A DNA stretch of 64,000 nucleotides from Dysgonomonas sp. PH5-45 (GCF_029893235.1 NZ_JARXWE010000007.1:27288-91287); one strand, 5' to 3'. Shown: positions 25,538-34,481, counted from the first letter of the stretch. Numbers and translations: made by a program. Notes: generated by a model from the letters alone, not told the origin.

Positions 25538-25680
25538 ATTGTCAAAAGTAAATTTTAATTTCTTTTTGTCATTCTGACCGTAGGGAAGAATCTCCTTTTA
25601 CAGGAAAAGATGTTTCACTATCGTTCAACATGACAGTAGAGTATATCAATTTGATACCATCAATCGACTTTTGACACACC
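25538..25680. repeat. Family A palindromic repeat, copy 4
   Basis: A 143-bp copy with shortened ends GTCAAAAGTAAATTTTAA and, read inward from the right, GTGTGTCAAAAGTCGATTGA. Its interior is almost the same as the copy at 1623. A partial B hairpin (GTCATTCTGAGCGTTAGCGA) precedes it. It lies between two phage-region genes, 64 bp before the start of the second. Confidence 0.7.
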
Positions 25681-25743
25681 CATGACAAAAAGAACAAATA
25701 ACATCTTTCAAGATAATATTAAAATTTAAACACAAACTTTATT

Positions 25744-26181
25744 ATGGTAGAAACTAAAATCAGGCAGATTGTCGAAAAAATCGGCGGACTGCACTACGAA
25801 TTCAACGACTGGACGCGCACCAACGCCACCATCGACTACACCTCCCTGCCCGTGTGCGTAAACGTATTGCCCGTATCGGGGAAACTTTCGAACAAAAACG
25901 GAAACCTGCGCGACTATCCCAACTGCCTTATCGCTTTCATGGACAAGGCCGAACTCGACTTCGAAGGAGCCGAAAACGAAATCACCGTCAACCGCATGAA
26001 AGGCTATGCAAAACGCTTCATTGCCGAAGCCAACCGTTCGGGGTTGTTCCAGCCCATCACCGCCGATGTGCCTTACTCCGTGGTTTACGACTTTCTGGAT
26101 GCCAACCTTACGGGCATCGCCATCGAGCTGCAACTCAAAGAATCGGTGGGCGATTGTCTGGATAACACGCTGAACCCATGA
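25744..26181 (+). CDS. Phage tail-region protein, hypothetical
   Basis: A 145-residue alpha/beta protein. It begins MVETKIRQIVEKIGGLHYEF and contains TIDYTSLPVCVNVLPVSGKL and the Asp/Glu-rich KAELDFEGAENEITVNRMKG. No signal or membrane segment is seen. Its stop overlaps the next start by 4 bp (ATGA), so it is translationally coupled. The layout of short coupled genes before two long tail genes is typical of a phage structural operon. The product is not recognised. Confidence 0.65.
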   Translation: MVETKIRQIVEKIGGLHYEFNDWTRTNATIDYTSLPVCVNVLPVSGKLSNKNGNLRDYPNCLIAFMDKAELDFEGAENEITVNRMKGYAKRFIAEANRSGLFQPITADVPYSVVYDFLDANLTGIAIELQLKESVGDCLDNTLNP

Positions 26182-26651
26182 GTGGCGAAGCCAACATCGC
26201 ACCCTTGCTCAACGACCTCTGCCAGAGCATTGCCCGCGGTTATCTGACGGCAGCCCAGCAGGCTTACGGGGCAGACCGTGTAACCCTTGCCCAAGAGGAA
26301 GAGGCTTTTACGATAGAGGGCGACGACAACGCCTCCTTTCTGCACTGGTTATCGGAGCAGGAGCAGCAACCCCTCAACCTGTTCCAAGCCGTCAGGTTAT
26401 GGATCGAAGAAGAAGGCGCCGCATACAAAAACATTCCTTACATACGCAAGGAGTCGGAACGGTGGAAACCCCGCTATACGCCCCAAGAGCGTGGATTGAT
26501 GAGCCTTTCGGGAAAGATTGCCTACAAAATGCAGCAAGAAGGCGTCAGCCTGAAAAACCCGCAACCTACAGCTCAAGACGCCGAAGTAGACACCCAAGAG
26601 ATAGAAGCACTCATCGGCGAGGCGCTATCCGATATTATTTCACAACTTTAA
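26178..26651 (+). CDS. Phage tail-region protein, hypothetical
   Basis: A 157-residue acidic helical protein (IAPLLNDLCQSIARGYLTAA; IRKESERWKPRYTPQERGLM). The tail is rich in Glu/Asp/Gln (EVDTQEIEALIGEALSDI). No enzyme motif is seen. It is coupled to the gene at 25744 through an ATGA overlap and lies 28 bp before the 378-residue gene. A small structural or assembly factor is likely from context only. Confidence 0.62.
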   Translation: MSGEANIAPLLNDLCQSIARGYLTAAQQAYGADRVTLAQEEEAFTIEGDDNASFLHWLSEQEQQPLNLFQAVRLWIEEEGAAYKNIPYIRKESERWKPRYTPQERGLMSLSGKIAYKMQQEGVSLKNPQPTAQDAEVDTQEIEALIGEALSDIISQL

Positions 26652-26679
26652 AATCACTCACAAGAAAAAAATAAACACA

Positions 26680-27816
26680 ATGGCACAAAAATCAACCGAT
26701 ACACTAAGCGTTTCGTATCCCGACCTTGGGTTCGCGTTCAACCCTATCACCCTGCGTTTCACCTACACGCCCGATATTCAGCCCGAAACCGAGATACGTG
26801 TTCTGGCAAACGGAATAGAACTGGTGCGCGAAACCCGCGACCAAGAGGTAACGTTCGACCTCTCGGCTGTGGCACGTTCGCTTTTCGACCGCGACCGCTT
26901 CCACCACATCCCTTTCTTCGACAATGTTCTCTGTAAAACGCTATCCGTCAGCATAACATCCACAACCACAACCGACGAGGAAGAAGCCGAAATCAACATC
27001 GCTATCCCCGTCATTTGGGGTGCTTTGCAGATTGGCGAAACCTACTCTCAAAGCAAAACACTCACCATGTTTCGCGGATATCCCTTCACCGTGCCTTACT
27101 ACGAAGGACGGACAACCCGTTTCAGCTACACCTTGCAGTATGGCGGCCAGAGGTATCTCGTAACGGTAAACAACAACTCCAAAGGCTCCACCCCAAAATA
27201 CAACCTCCCCTTACCCGACGACTTGGACGAGAGCATCCACAAAGTGGAATACATCATGGGCGGACAGAACGTGCAGGTAGGCCCTTTCGATTATACCTTC
27301 GACGATTCGTTCCTCGTTTACGAAAAACAGGCGGGCGGCAACGACTTGCTGATGACCGTAAACATCGAAACACCCTGCTACAACGACGGATTTTACCTCC
27401 GCTGGATAAACCGCTGGGGCGAATGGAACTACTATCTTTTCCGCAAGAAGGGCGAATCGACACAGGTGGCCGATTCGAGCATCGTTTTCGACCCCTATTT
27501 CGACACCATCGACTTCACCGACGGATACCACGTAGGCACAGGGAAAACGGTAGGCAAAACAGCCCAGAAAACCATTCAACTGTACGCTTCGCTGGTCGAT
27601 GCCGACACCTACGACTTCCTTTCGCAGATAGCACAATCACCTGTCGTAGATCTGTTTATGGGATACGCCGAGCAGGAAGTGGATGGCCAGCCGCAAACCA
27701 TAGCCCGTTGGGCAAGCGTGCGCACCCAAGCCGCTACCTTTGCAAAGGGCAAAGACCATTTGCAGGACTTCGAGCTGAACATGCTTATCCCTCAAACACA
27801 AACCCTTAACCTTTAA
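26680..27816 (+). CDS. Phage tail protein, hypothetical (378 aa)
   Basis: A beta-rich cytosolic protein without signal peptide. It starts with strand-rich LSVSYPDLGFAFNPITLRFT, has an immunoglobulin-like pattern in residues 20-100, and continues with YYEGRTTRFSYTLQYGG and FYLRWINRWGEWNYYLFRKK. A C-terminal block (HLQDFELNMLIPQTQTLNL) ends the protein. Such proteins precede distal tail proteins in Bacteroidota prophages. Tail or baseplate function is inferred from position and fold class, with no diagnostic motif. Confidence 0.6.
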   Translation: MAQKSTDTLSVSYPDLGFAFNPITLRFTYTPDIQPETEIRVLANGIELVRETRDQEVTFDLSAVARSLFDRDRFHHIPFFDNVLCKTLSVSITSTTTTDEEEAEINIAIPVIWGALQIGETYSQSKTLTMFRGYPFTVPYYEGRTTRFSYTLQYGGQRYLVTVNNNSKGSTPKYNLPLPDDLDESIHKVEYIMGGQNVQVGPFDYTFDDSFLVYEKQAGGNDLLMTVNIETPCYNDGFYLRWINRWGEWNYYLFRKKGESTQVADSSIVFDPYFDTIDFTDGYHVGTGKTVGKTAQKTIQLYASLVDADTYDFLSQIAQSPVVDLFMGYAEQEVDGQPQTIARWASVRTQAATFAKGKDHLQDFELNMLIPQTQTLNL

Positions 27817-27836
27817 CAAAAAAACCGACTTACCAG

Positions 27837-30206
27837 ATGAGAGAAGTATTTATAAACAACCAGCGGGTAGATATGGAAGGCGATGGCTATGCCGCCATGA
27901 TATACCCTTCGCCCATCTTCAAGGATTTGAGCAGCATACAGTCTAACGGAACCACCACCTTCACCCTGCCCAAAACCGAGCGTAACCTTGCCATCATCGG
28001 TTGCAGCGACCAAGCCGACGTGCGCGGCGATTTTCCGTACAGCGAATATACCTTCGAGGAATACCGCAACGGTATCCCCGTTATCCATAACGGGCGATGC
28101 AAGCTGCTGAAAATAGGTGAAAAAATTGAACTGGCCACCGTATGGGGGCCAAAGGTAAATATGAGCGACTTGCTCAAAAAGAAGCTCACCGAACTTGAGC
28201 CTTACTCCGTCACCCGCGACGAAGACGGAAAACCACATTACAGCAAACCAGAAGCCAGCGAATCAGAAAACTTCGTTACATGGAGTTCGGGTACATCTTT
28301 TCTTTCGGCCGACAGTAACGACGATTTCGGCTTCCTCTGTGCCGACTTCGGCATGGGGGTTAAAGACACCCGCTACATGCACCCCTCGGCACGCGCCACC
28401 TACGTTATAGACCAGATTGGCGCGAATATGGGCATGGATATCCGCTTCAAGAACGACGAGGTGAGGCAAACCCTTGCTCACAAATGGCTGCCACTGCCCA
28501 CACGCAATGCCAATATACTGACTTGGACAAGAAACAGCGATTATAAGTTTCCGAAAAGGTTCTTGAATTCGTTCGACGATAACCTCGGATACAACATAAC
28601 CAATGTTGAAGTTATAACCCCCAACCAGAATTCTGAAATTCTGAAAGAATACCCCGAAACTCCCGGAAACTACGCCTTTTCGATGTATGGAGAGATTTGC
28701 CTTTCGGTAGAATACTTCCTCAGAGAAAACTACTGGGTGAGGGAATACGGTTATTCCTGGGACGATATCCGCTACAAGGAAGTGGTTGTGCGGAAAGACG
28801 AAGACCAACCCGAAGAAATTGTAGACCTGAGGGGCGATACCACCATGTATAACGTCGAAATATCGTATGCCGGAAACACTTACCTTTTCCCTTTAGAAGA
28901 AAAAGCACAAACCTACCGCGAGTATTTCAAGGGGGGACACCCCCTTAACGCGCCGGGAACCAACAGCCCCTTCTGGGACATGCGCCTGGTTGTTGTCCCC
29001 ATCAGCGAGGAGGTGGCTAAGTTTGTGGAGTTCACTGCCGAACCCAGCGACAGCAACGTTGATAGAGCCACCGACATGTATGCCACAATGAGGCTACGCA
29101 AAAGGATAGTCACCGACGGAAAGGTTAGCTTCCGCTATTACGAGATTCCCTTCAGTACAGATGTGCGCTACAATCCCGGCGGATTTGAAACAGACCCGCT
29201 GCCCGGCTCGTCCGAGGGGTTGAACAAAAATCCGGAGATAGGCAACGGAATGCCCTCCTCCATTATCGAAGGAGGGGGAGGAAACCCTTCCGGCCCCATG
29301 TTTTGTTACCTGCCCACCTCGGCAAACTGGGTAACCGTATTCTTTACCCTCTACAAGCGCCCCGACGAGGTGAAGCCCGGAGAGTCGTTCCCCATACTGC
29401 ATAACCTGCCAGATATTACCTGCCTCGACTTCATGAAGTCTATCATGCAGATGTATGGCCTATATCCGCAGTATTTACCAAAGGAAAACGTCCTCGAGCT
29501 GGTTTCTATCGACCATATATACCAACGCGTGCCCGAAGCCGACAACTGGAACGGCCGCCTTGTTGCAAACAAGGGAATCATACCCATAGAGCACACCATA
29601 AACGACTATGCGCAAAAAAACTGGATGCGATACACGCAAGACGATGTGAAGCGCACCGATGCCGACGGTTTTGTGGTGGTAAACAATACCGCGCTCAGCG
29701 ACGAGAAAAACATCTTCGAGATTAAGTTTGCAATTACCGAAAACCACAACGGGCGTGTAAACGACAATTCTCAGCGATCCGTGTTCGCGTACATGCCCTG
29801 CTACGAACCCGGCAAAGTAACCGACGACGAGCCAAAGCCCGAACCAACATTCAGAGGGAAAATTAAACCAAGACTATTGAGTGAGGGAGAATATAATATA
29901 TCTGCTAATTCCCAAAAAAAAATAAAAAAGCTAATCTTTGATAAGCCTCTTCAGTTCGGTTCTTTCACACTCAAGGAAGACGAAGTATGCTTGATACCTG
30001 TCTATTACAGTAAATACCAACGGGTGGTGCGCCGCCCTGTGGCCATTGAGTGCTCGGTATATATGAGCGATATGGATATACACCGCTTTGAGGCAACCCG
30101 TCCTGTTTATCTGAAAGGACAGTACTGGATGCCTATACAGGTTAGTATAGATGCAAAAAATCTGGCAAAGTGTAAGCTACTACTGATGCCGGAGACGACG
30201 AAGTAA
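27837..30206 (+). CDS. Large phage tail/baseplate protein (789 aa)
   Basis: The longest phage-type gene in the window. It starts MREVFINNQRVDMEGDGYAA and the first 110 residues (SNGTTTFTLPKTERNLAIIG, EYTFEEYRNGIPVIHNGRCK) resemble the N-terminal ring domain of distal tail proteins. A long beta-rich middle follows, with a Gly-rich loop (IIEGGGGNPSGP), and then a region of hub type (LDFMKSIMQMYGLYPQYLPK). The end covers host-contact or baseplate functions in similar proteins. A terminator follows 18 bp after the stop. No lysis or integrase gene is adjacent. Confidence 0.65.
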   Translation: MREVFINNQRVDMEGDGYAAMIYPSPIFKDLSSIQSNGTTTFTLPKTERNLAIIGCSDQADVRGDFPYSEYTFEEYRNGIPVIHNGRCKLLKIGEKIELATVWGPKVNMSDLLKKKLTELEPYSVTRDEDGKPHYSKPEASESENFVTWSSGTSFLSADSNDDFGFLCADFGMGVKDTRYMHPSARATYVIDQIGANMGMDIRFKNDEVRQTLAHKWLPLPTRNANILTWTRNSDYKFPKRFLNSFDDNLGYNITNVEVITPNQNSEILKEYPETPGNYAFSMYGEICLSVEYFLRENYWVREYGYSWDDIRYKEVVVRKDEDQPEEIVDLRGDTTMYNVEISYAGNTYLFPLEEKAQTYREYFKGGHPLNAPGTNSPFWDMRLVVVPISEEVAKFVEFTAEPSDSNVDRATDMYATMRLRKRIVTDGKVSFRYYEIPFSTDVRYNPGGFETDPLPGSSEGLNKNPEIGNGMPSSIIEGGGGNPSGPMFCYLPTSANWVTVFFTLYKRPDEVKPGESFPILHNLPDITCLDFMKSIMQMYGLYPQYLPKENVLELVSIDHIYQRVPEADNWNGRLVANKGIIPIEHTINDYAQKNWMRYTQDDVKRTDADGFVVVNNTALSDEKNIFEIKFAITENHNGRVNDNSQRSVFAYMPCYEPGKVTDDEPKPEPTFRGKIKPRLLSEGEYNISANSQKKIKKLIFDKPLQFGSFTLKEDEVCLIPVYYSKYQRVVRRPVAIECSVYMSDMDIHRFEATRPVYLKGQYWMPIQVSIDAKNLAKCKLLLMPETTK

Positions 30207-30223
30207 AAAACACTCTAAAGACG

Positions 30224-30255
30224 AAAAAGGTTTACTCGATTGAGTAAACCTTTTT
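30224..30255. terminator. Bidirectional terminator after the tail operon
   Basis: AAAAAGGTTTACTC pairs with GAGTAAACCTTTTT around a short GATT loop, with A/T runs on both sides. It ends the phage-type operon on the plus strand and the lipoprotein gene (30277) on the minus strand. Confidence 0.85.
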
Positions 30256-30276
30256 ACATTTTATAACACATTCACA

Positions 30277-30633
30277 TTAATCAACTTTACGTGTATATTT
30301 ATATTCGTATGTATCACCGAATTCATCTATATATATGAGAGTTAATTTATTATTTGCAATTGTATATTTGTATGTAAAATCTTTATAAATTAATTTATTA
30401 CCATCTACTTTATATTTGCCATGTTCATTTGTTTCTAATTTTTTGGTTCGCTCTTTATTCCACTCTTCTTCATAAGAAGTAAAATCAGAGGTATAGACAC
30501 GTACCCAATAGTAATTTACTCCTTCTCGTTCCCATACACCTTCCACAGGGTTAAAGTATTCGGGTTCGTCATCGTCACTACCACAGGCGGCTAAAAGGCA
30601 AGCAAGCAAAAGCAAAGTCAGTATCTTTTTCAT
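30277..30633 (-). CDS. Small lipoprotein
   Basis: A 118-residue lipoprotein (MKKILTLLLLACLLAACGSD, Cys17, then an Asp/Glu-rich start). The mature part is beta-rich with many aromatic residues (GVNYYWVRVYTSDFTSYEEE, KLTLIYIDEFGDTYEYKYTR), a plan close to lipocalin-like small lipoproteins. It resembles the lipoprotein at 22413 in its signal and acidic start only. Function unknown. Confidence 0.7.
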   Translation of the reverse strand: MKKILTLLLLACLLAACGSDDDEPEYFNPVEGVWEREGVNYYWVRVYTSDFTSYEEEWNKERTKKLETNEHGKYKVDGNKLIYKDFTYKYTIANNKLTLIYIDEFGDTYEYKYTRKVD

Positions 30634-30717
30634 AATCAGTTTATGTGTTTATGTTAATTTTTAAACTTTTCAAAGATAAGGAATTTTTGCAATGCGGCAA
30701 ATATTTTGCGGCTCTGT

Positions 30718-31061
30718 CCCCTCCCCTTGGGGGAGGACGGGTGGGGTGATTTTCCTGCGCGGAATCGGAAGATTCCTTGCCTTCCTTTTTTCCGAAGCGA
30801 CAAAAGGAAGCAAAACCGCTTTTTCGGCACACTTCTCGGCGACCCGTTACAAACTCGGCAGCCATGATGAAACAAAACTCGGACTTACAGTCCTCAAACA
30901 ACATTTCATCTTGTTATGGCTGTTCCTCGTTTAACGGGTTCCCCGCCTGCAAAGCCGATGCCGTTCCGCCTTGCGGGCACACGCTCGAAAAAGAGATGCT
31001 TCATCACCGTTCAACACGGTATGGAATATCCCCTCCCCTTTGGGGAGGACGGGTGGGGTGA
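30718..31061. repeat. Two copies of a 31-bp GC-rich palindromic repeat
   Basis: CCCTCCCC(T/C)TT(G)GGGGAGGACGGGTGGGGTGA occurs at 30718-30749 and 31031-31061 with one or two differences, in the same direction. The first half is a palindrome and the second a GGGT-rich tail. The DNA between them (GC-rich for this window) holds no believable gene and also has a CGCGGAATCGGAAGATTCC hairpin. They look like REP-type repeats. Confidence 0.55.
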
Positions 31062-31070
31062 ACAAACGCA

Positions 31071-31106
31071 AAGAGGCAGATTATCTTCTCAAATAATCTG
31101 CCTCTT
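31071..31106 (-). terminator. Terminator at the end of the RNA candidate
   Basis: AAGAGGCAGATTAT (31071-31084) pairs perfectly with ATAATCTGCCTCTT (31093-31106). On the minus strand the stem follows the closing helix of the RNA by 8 nt and runs into TTTG. It supports transcription of the RNA from the minus strand. Confidence 0.75.
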
Positions 31107-31290
31107 GTAAAAGGAAGTCGTACTGATGGAATAAGCCGAAACTCCTTATGACAGGATTTGAGTGCCTCGGTCCCTTTGTAATCCACTGCGCTAAGCAATC
31201 CCGAAGGATGTGGCCCGCCATTAGAACCGATGAGCTTGTCTCGGTATAAATCTTTTACTGATGAGTTTCCCAATCGATCAGCACGACTTT
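31071..31290 (-). ncRNA. Structured small RNA candidate, 6S-like
   Basis: Read on the minus strand, AAGTCGTGCTGAT (31289-31277) pairs with ATCAGTACGACTT (31127-31115) at 12 of 13 positions. Inside this, GAAACTC pairs with GAGTTTC, and hairpins ACCGA...TCGGT and ATCC-TTCG-GGAT lie further in. The result is a rod about 175 nt long with an internal bubble, followed directly by an intrinsic terminator. Length and overall shape fit 6S RNA, the RNA polymerase-binding regulator. The identity is a guess from shape; the presence of a structured RNA is more secure. Confidence 0.5.
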
Positions 31291-31381
31291 TACTTTTATA
31301 TCTTTAACTAACAATTACTCTTAATTGGTATCTCAAATATACGTTTTCATTTCCAAATATGCAAGTAAATTTACATTTATT

Positions 31382-31531
31382 TTATCTTTTTTTGTTTGCA
31401 TTGCAATGGCAACCGCCACAGCCGCACGCATCGCTACGGCCTTTGGGGGTGGAAAAAAAACGGTATATCTTGCCCAGAACGATAGCTGCTATCAATATGC
31501 CTACCGCACCCACTATAATTTCTTGCATCAT
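31382..31531 (-). CDS. FeoB-associated Cys-rich membrane protein
   Basis: The start MMQEIIVGAVGILIAAIVLG at 31531 is preferred because family members begin with such a W/MQEIIVG stretch; ATGs at 31555 and 31576 would lengthen it. One membrane helix is followed by a Cys/His-rich tail (SDACGCGGCHCNANKKR) able to bind metal. It lies just downstream of feoB in the same direction. The family is thought to assist ferrous iron transport, perhaps as a C-terminal FeoC-like partner. Confidence 0.8.
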   Translation of the reverse strand: MMQEIIVGAVGILIAAIVLGKIYRFFSTPKGRSDACGCGGCHCNANKKR

Positions 31532-31594
31532 AAAGCTATCAAATATCTCTTTCATATATAAACAACGATAAGCCAAAAACGTTCACAGCATAAG

Positions 31595-34072
31595 TCAGAA
31601 AAATAACGAGCCTATCTGGTAAACCAAAAACGAAACCAACCACGCCACACCCGTAGAATAAGCAACGCTAAACAAAGCCCACTTCCACGTACGCGACTCC
31701 TCCTTTATGGCCGCAACGGTGGCTATACAGGGCATATATATAAGCGTAAACAACAGGAAGCTCACAACCACAATCAGCGAAAAACTCTTTGTGCCATCGG
31801 GTTGTGTGTCGTTGGCCAAACGGACTTCGAGCGACTTCTGGTCTTCCGAATCGCCCGTATAAAGCACTCCCAGAGTACTCACAACCACTTCCTTGGCCGC
31901 CATACCCGAAACAAGGCTCACGCTCATCTTCCAGTCGAAACCCAAGGGACGCATCACCGGCTCCACAAATTGCCCTATACGCCCTATATACGAACCCTGC
32001 TGGCGTTCTATATTATGTGTGCGCCGCATTTCTTCAATCCGGCTGTCTTTTTCCTGTTCCGATATTGTTCCGCCATTATAACTGGCTTCCACTTGCGCCA
32101 CATTGTTGTTGAACTGTGCGTCAATCTCCCTGTCTAACGGGAAATACCCAAGAAACCAAATAATTATGGAGGCAACAAGGATTATCCCACCCATTTTGCG
32201 GAGATACTGTTTCGATTTATCCCACATATGAATCCCTACCGAACGGAAGGTTGGCATGCGGTAAGGCGGCAGCTCCATAACGAAAGGCGTATCTTCTTCG
32301 GGAAACAAAAAACGCTTGAACAACCGTGCCGAAACAACAGCCAAAAGAATGCCCGTAAAATACAGCCCAAACAAAGCCAAGCTTGCGTGCCGGCCAAAGA
32401 AAACGCCCACAAACAACAGATAAACAGGCAGGCGGGCACTACACGACATGAAAGGATTGATAAGCATGGTTATCATGCGGCTGTTGCGACTTTCGATAGT
32501 GCGGGTTGCCATAATTGCCGGAACATTGCACCCAAAGCCCATAATCAGCGGAATGAACGACTTGCCATGCAAGCCCATCTTGTGCATCACCCTATCCATG
32601 ATGAATGCCGCACGCGCCATATAGCCCGAATCTTCCATGAAGGATATAAATGCGTACAGAATAAGTATATTGGGCAGGAACACTATTACGCCCCCTACTC
32701 CGCCTATTATACCGTCCACGATGAGGTCTTTCAGCATTCCCGCGGGCATATATCCCCGCACCCAGTTGCCAATGAGGGCTACACCCTGTTCTATCCACTC
32801 CATGGGATAGCTCCCAAGGGTAAACGTACACTCAAACATCAGCCAAAGGAAGAAGAAGAACAGCGGAAAACCTACGTATTTGTTTGTAACAATGGCATCC
32901 AAGACGCGCGTCATTTCCGACCCACGCGTTTTTTCCCTCAGCGTTTCTTTCAGTGCCCCTGCCACAAAGCCGTAGCGGGCGTTGGTTATTGCCGACTCGG
33001 TGTCTTCGTTCAGTATCGTTTCCACGTTTTTCACCTCGCTGTCGCGGAGAGCAAAAACCTCGGCGCACCCCTCCAGATGCGAAACATAATGGTTTATGTC
33101 CTTGTCTTTTTCGAGCAGTTTTACCGAGATGTAGCGGTCGGGAAACTTCAACTGCCCGCTGTACTGTTTCTCTATATCTATATTGAGCTTACTTATAGAA
33201 TTTTCGATAGTGTTGCCGTAGTATATCTTTACGTGCTTCACCACCTTGTCGGTACCCTCATAAACACGGATAGCGGCATCAAAAAGGTCTGAAATCCCGA
33301 TATTCGATTTGCCGACAGTCGGCACTATGGGTACACCTATCAGTTCGGCAAGTTTTTTATGGTTCAGTTGGCTGCCGCTTGCCGTCAGCTCGTCGTACAT
33401 GTTGAGTGCCATAACCATCGGCACTTGCATATCTATCAGTTCGGTGGTCAGGTACAGGTTGCGCTCCAGATTGGATGCCGCCACCACGTTAATCACCACA
33501 TCGGGTTTTTCGTCAACCAGATATTGACGCACGTAAAGTTCTTCCGGAGTATATGCCGATATGGAATACGTACCGGGAAGGTCAACGATACGGAAGGTAT
33601 AACCGCCGTGTTTGAAACGCCCTTCCTTCGAGTCGACCGTAACACCGCTGTAATTACCCACATGCTCGTGTGCACCCGATGCCACGTTAAACAGCGATGT
33701 TTTTCCGGCATTAGGATTGCCCACCAAAGCCACTTTTATAACTTTGGGGCCGTTGGTGTTTTCGGTTTTTCTTACGTTATGTTCTTTGCTGTGCTGCAAT
33801 TCGTCGAACAAGATATCTTCGGCTTGCACGGCGTGTATTTCGGCCTGTTCGGGATACACAACCTCTATCAGTTCGGCCTCGCTCTTACGGAGCGAAACCT
33901 CGTAGTCCATTATCTGGTATTTTTTAGGGTCGCGAAGCGGTGCGTTGAGTATCACCTTTACGGTTTTCCCCTTGATGAACCCCATTTCGAGGATTCGCTT
34001 CCTGAAGGCTCCGCTACCATTGACTTTCACGATGATGCCTTTTTCTCCCGTCTGTAAATCTGAAAGAAGCAT
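31595..34072 (-). CDS. feoB: Ferrous iron transporter, FeoA-FeoB fusion
   Basis: An 825-residue inner-membrane Fe(II) transporter. Residues 1-72 are a FeoA (SH3-like) domain (SDLQTGEKGIIVKVNG), normally a separate protein. The G domain has P-loop GNPNAGKT at 118-125 and the G3 box DLPGT. The membrane part has two Gate motifs (PNILILYAFISFMEDSGYM; PFMSCSARLPVYLLFVGVFF) and ends near AWLVSFLVYQIGS. FeoA-FeoB fusions are typical of Bacteroidota. A Cys-rich partner gene follows, and a MITE lies upstream of the start by 22 bp. Confidence 0.95.
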   Translation of the reverse strand: MLLSDLQTGEKGIIVKVNGSGAFRKRILEMGFIKGKTVKVILNAPLRDPKKYQIMDYEVSLRKSEAELIEVVYPEQAEIHAVQAEDILFDELQHSKEHNVRKTENTNGPKVIKVALVGNPNAGKTSLFNVASGAHEHVGNYSGVTVDSKEGRFKHGGYTFRIVDLPGTYSISAYTPEELYVRQYLVDEKPDVVINVVAASNLERNLYLTTELIDMQVPMVMALNMYDELTASGSQLNHKKLAELIGVPIVPTVGKSNIGISDLFDAAIRVYEGTDKVVKHVKIYYGNTIENSISKLNIDIEKQYSGQLKFPDRYISVKLLEKDKDINHYVSHLEGCAEVFALRDSEVKNVETILNEDTESAITNARYGFVAGALKETLREKTRGSEMTRVLDAIVTNKYVGFPLFFFFLWLMFECTFTLGSYPMEWIEQGVALIGNWVRGYMPAGMLKDLIVDGIIGGVGGVIVFLPNILILYAFISFMEDSGYMARAAFIMDRVMHKMGLHGKSFIPLIMGFGCNVPAIMATRTIESRNSRMITMLINPFMSCSARLPVYLLFVGVFFGRHASLALFGLYFTGILLAVVSARLFKRFLFPEEDTPFVMELPPYRMPTFRSVGIHMWDKSKQYLRKMGGIILVASIIIWFLGYFPLDREIDAQFNNNVAQVEASYNGGTISEQEKDSRIEEMRRTHNIERQQGSYIGRIGQFVEPVMRPLGFDWKMSVSLVSGMAAKEVVVSTLGVLYTGDSEDQKSLEVRLANDTQPDGTKSFSLIVVVSFLLFTLIYMPCIATVAAIKEESRTWKWALFSVAYSTGVAWLVSFLVYQIGSLFF

Positions 34073-34093
34073 AGATTCTTATAATACTTAATA

Positions 34094-34259
34094 ACTCGTA
34101 GTGCATTTAGAGAGTTTTTGTCAAATAGCTTATTATAAACATTTTATAATGTTTGTCCTTCTGAGCAAAGCGAAGAATCTCTGTATTTTTCATTTAAGAT
34201 CCTTCGTTACACTCAGGATGACAGATAACGAGCTTTTATTTTCTAAATGCACTACGGGT
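34094..34259. mobile_element. Family B MITE with target-site duplication, copy 5
   Basis: A compact 166-bp element with ends ACTCGTAGTGCATTTAGAGA and, inward from the right, ACCCGTAGTGCATTTAGAAA. It is flanked by the perfect 11-bp repeat AATACTTAATA at 34083-34093 and 34260-34270. One B hairpin lies inside (CAAAGCGAAGAATCTC; CCTTCGTTACACTCAGGATG). It begins 22 bp before the feoB start and so may alter its expression. It is the cleanest copy in the window. Confidence 0.88.
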
Positions 34260-34304
34260 AATACTTAATACTTTCTTTTTTTACGTATTCTAAACTCAGA
34301 ACAA

Positions 34305-34340
34305 CAAAGGTCGTTTTTTTTCTTCAAAAAACGACCTTTA
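34305..34340. terminator. Hairpin terminator between feoB and ohr
   Basis: AAAGGTCGTTTTTT pairs with AAAAAACGACCTTT around a TTCTTC-type loop, with a following T-rich stretch. It sits between divergent genes (feoB minus, ohr plus), so it may end readthrough from unseen transcripts or act inside a leader. Confidence 0.55.
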
Positions 34341-34481
34341 TTTAAAACAAATATAAATAAGAGAACCTATATATTCAAAAAAAACGATAATTCATCCGCA
34401 TGCGCATAAACATTTTTACTCGCCTCTGCGTTATAAATCCGAATGCAACAACTAAAAAAGTAAAAATAAAACTATTTAATT

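Noticed and set aside
31004..31273. Minus-strand frame of 89 codons
   Set aside because: It covers the structured RNA and its terminator; the translated product has no protein-like pattern and the stems explain the conservation better.
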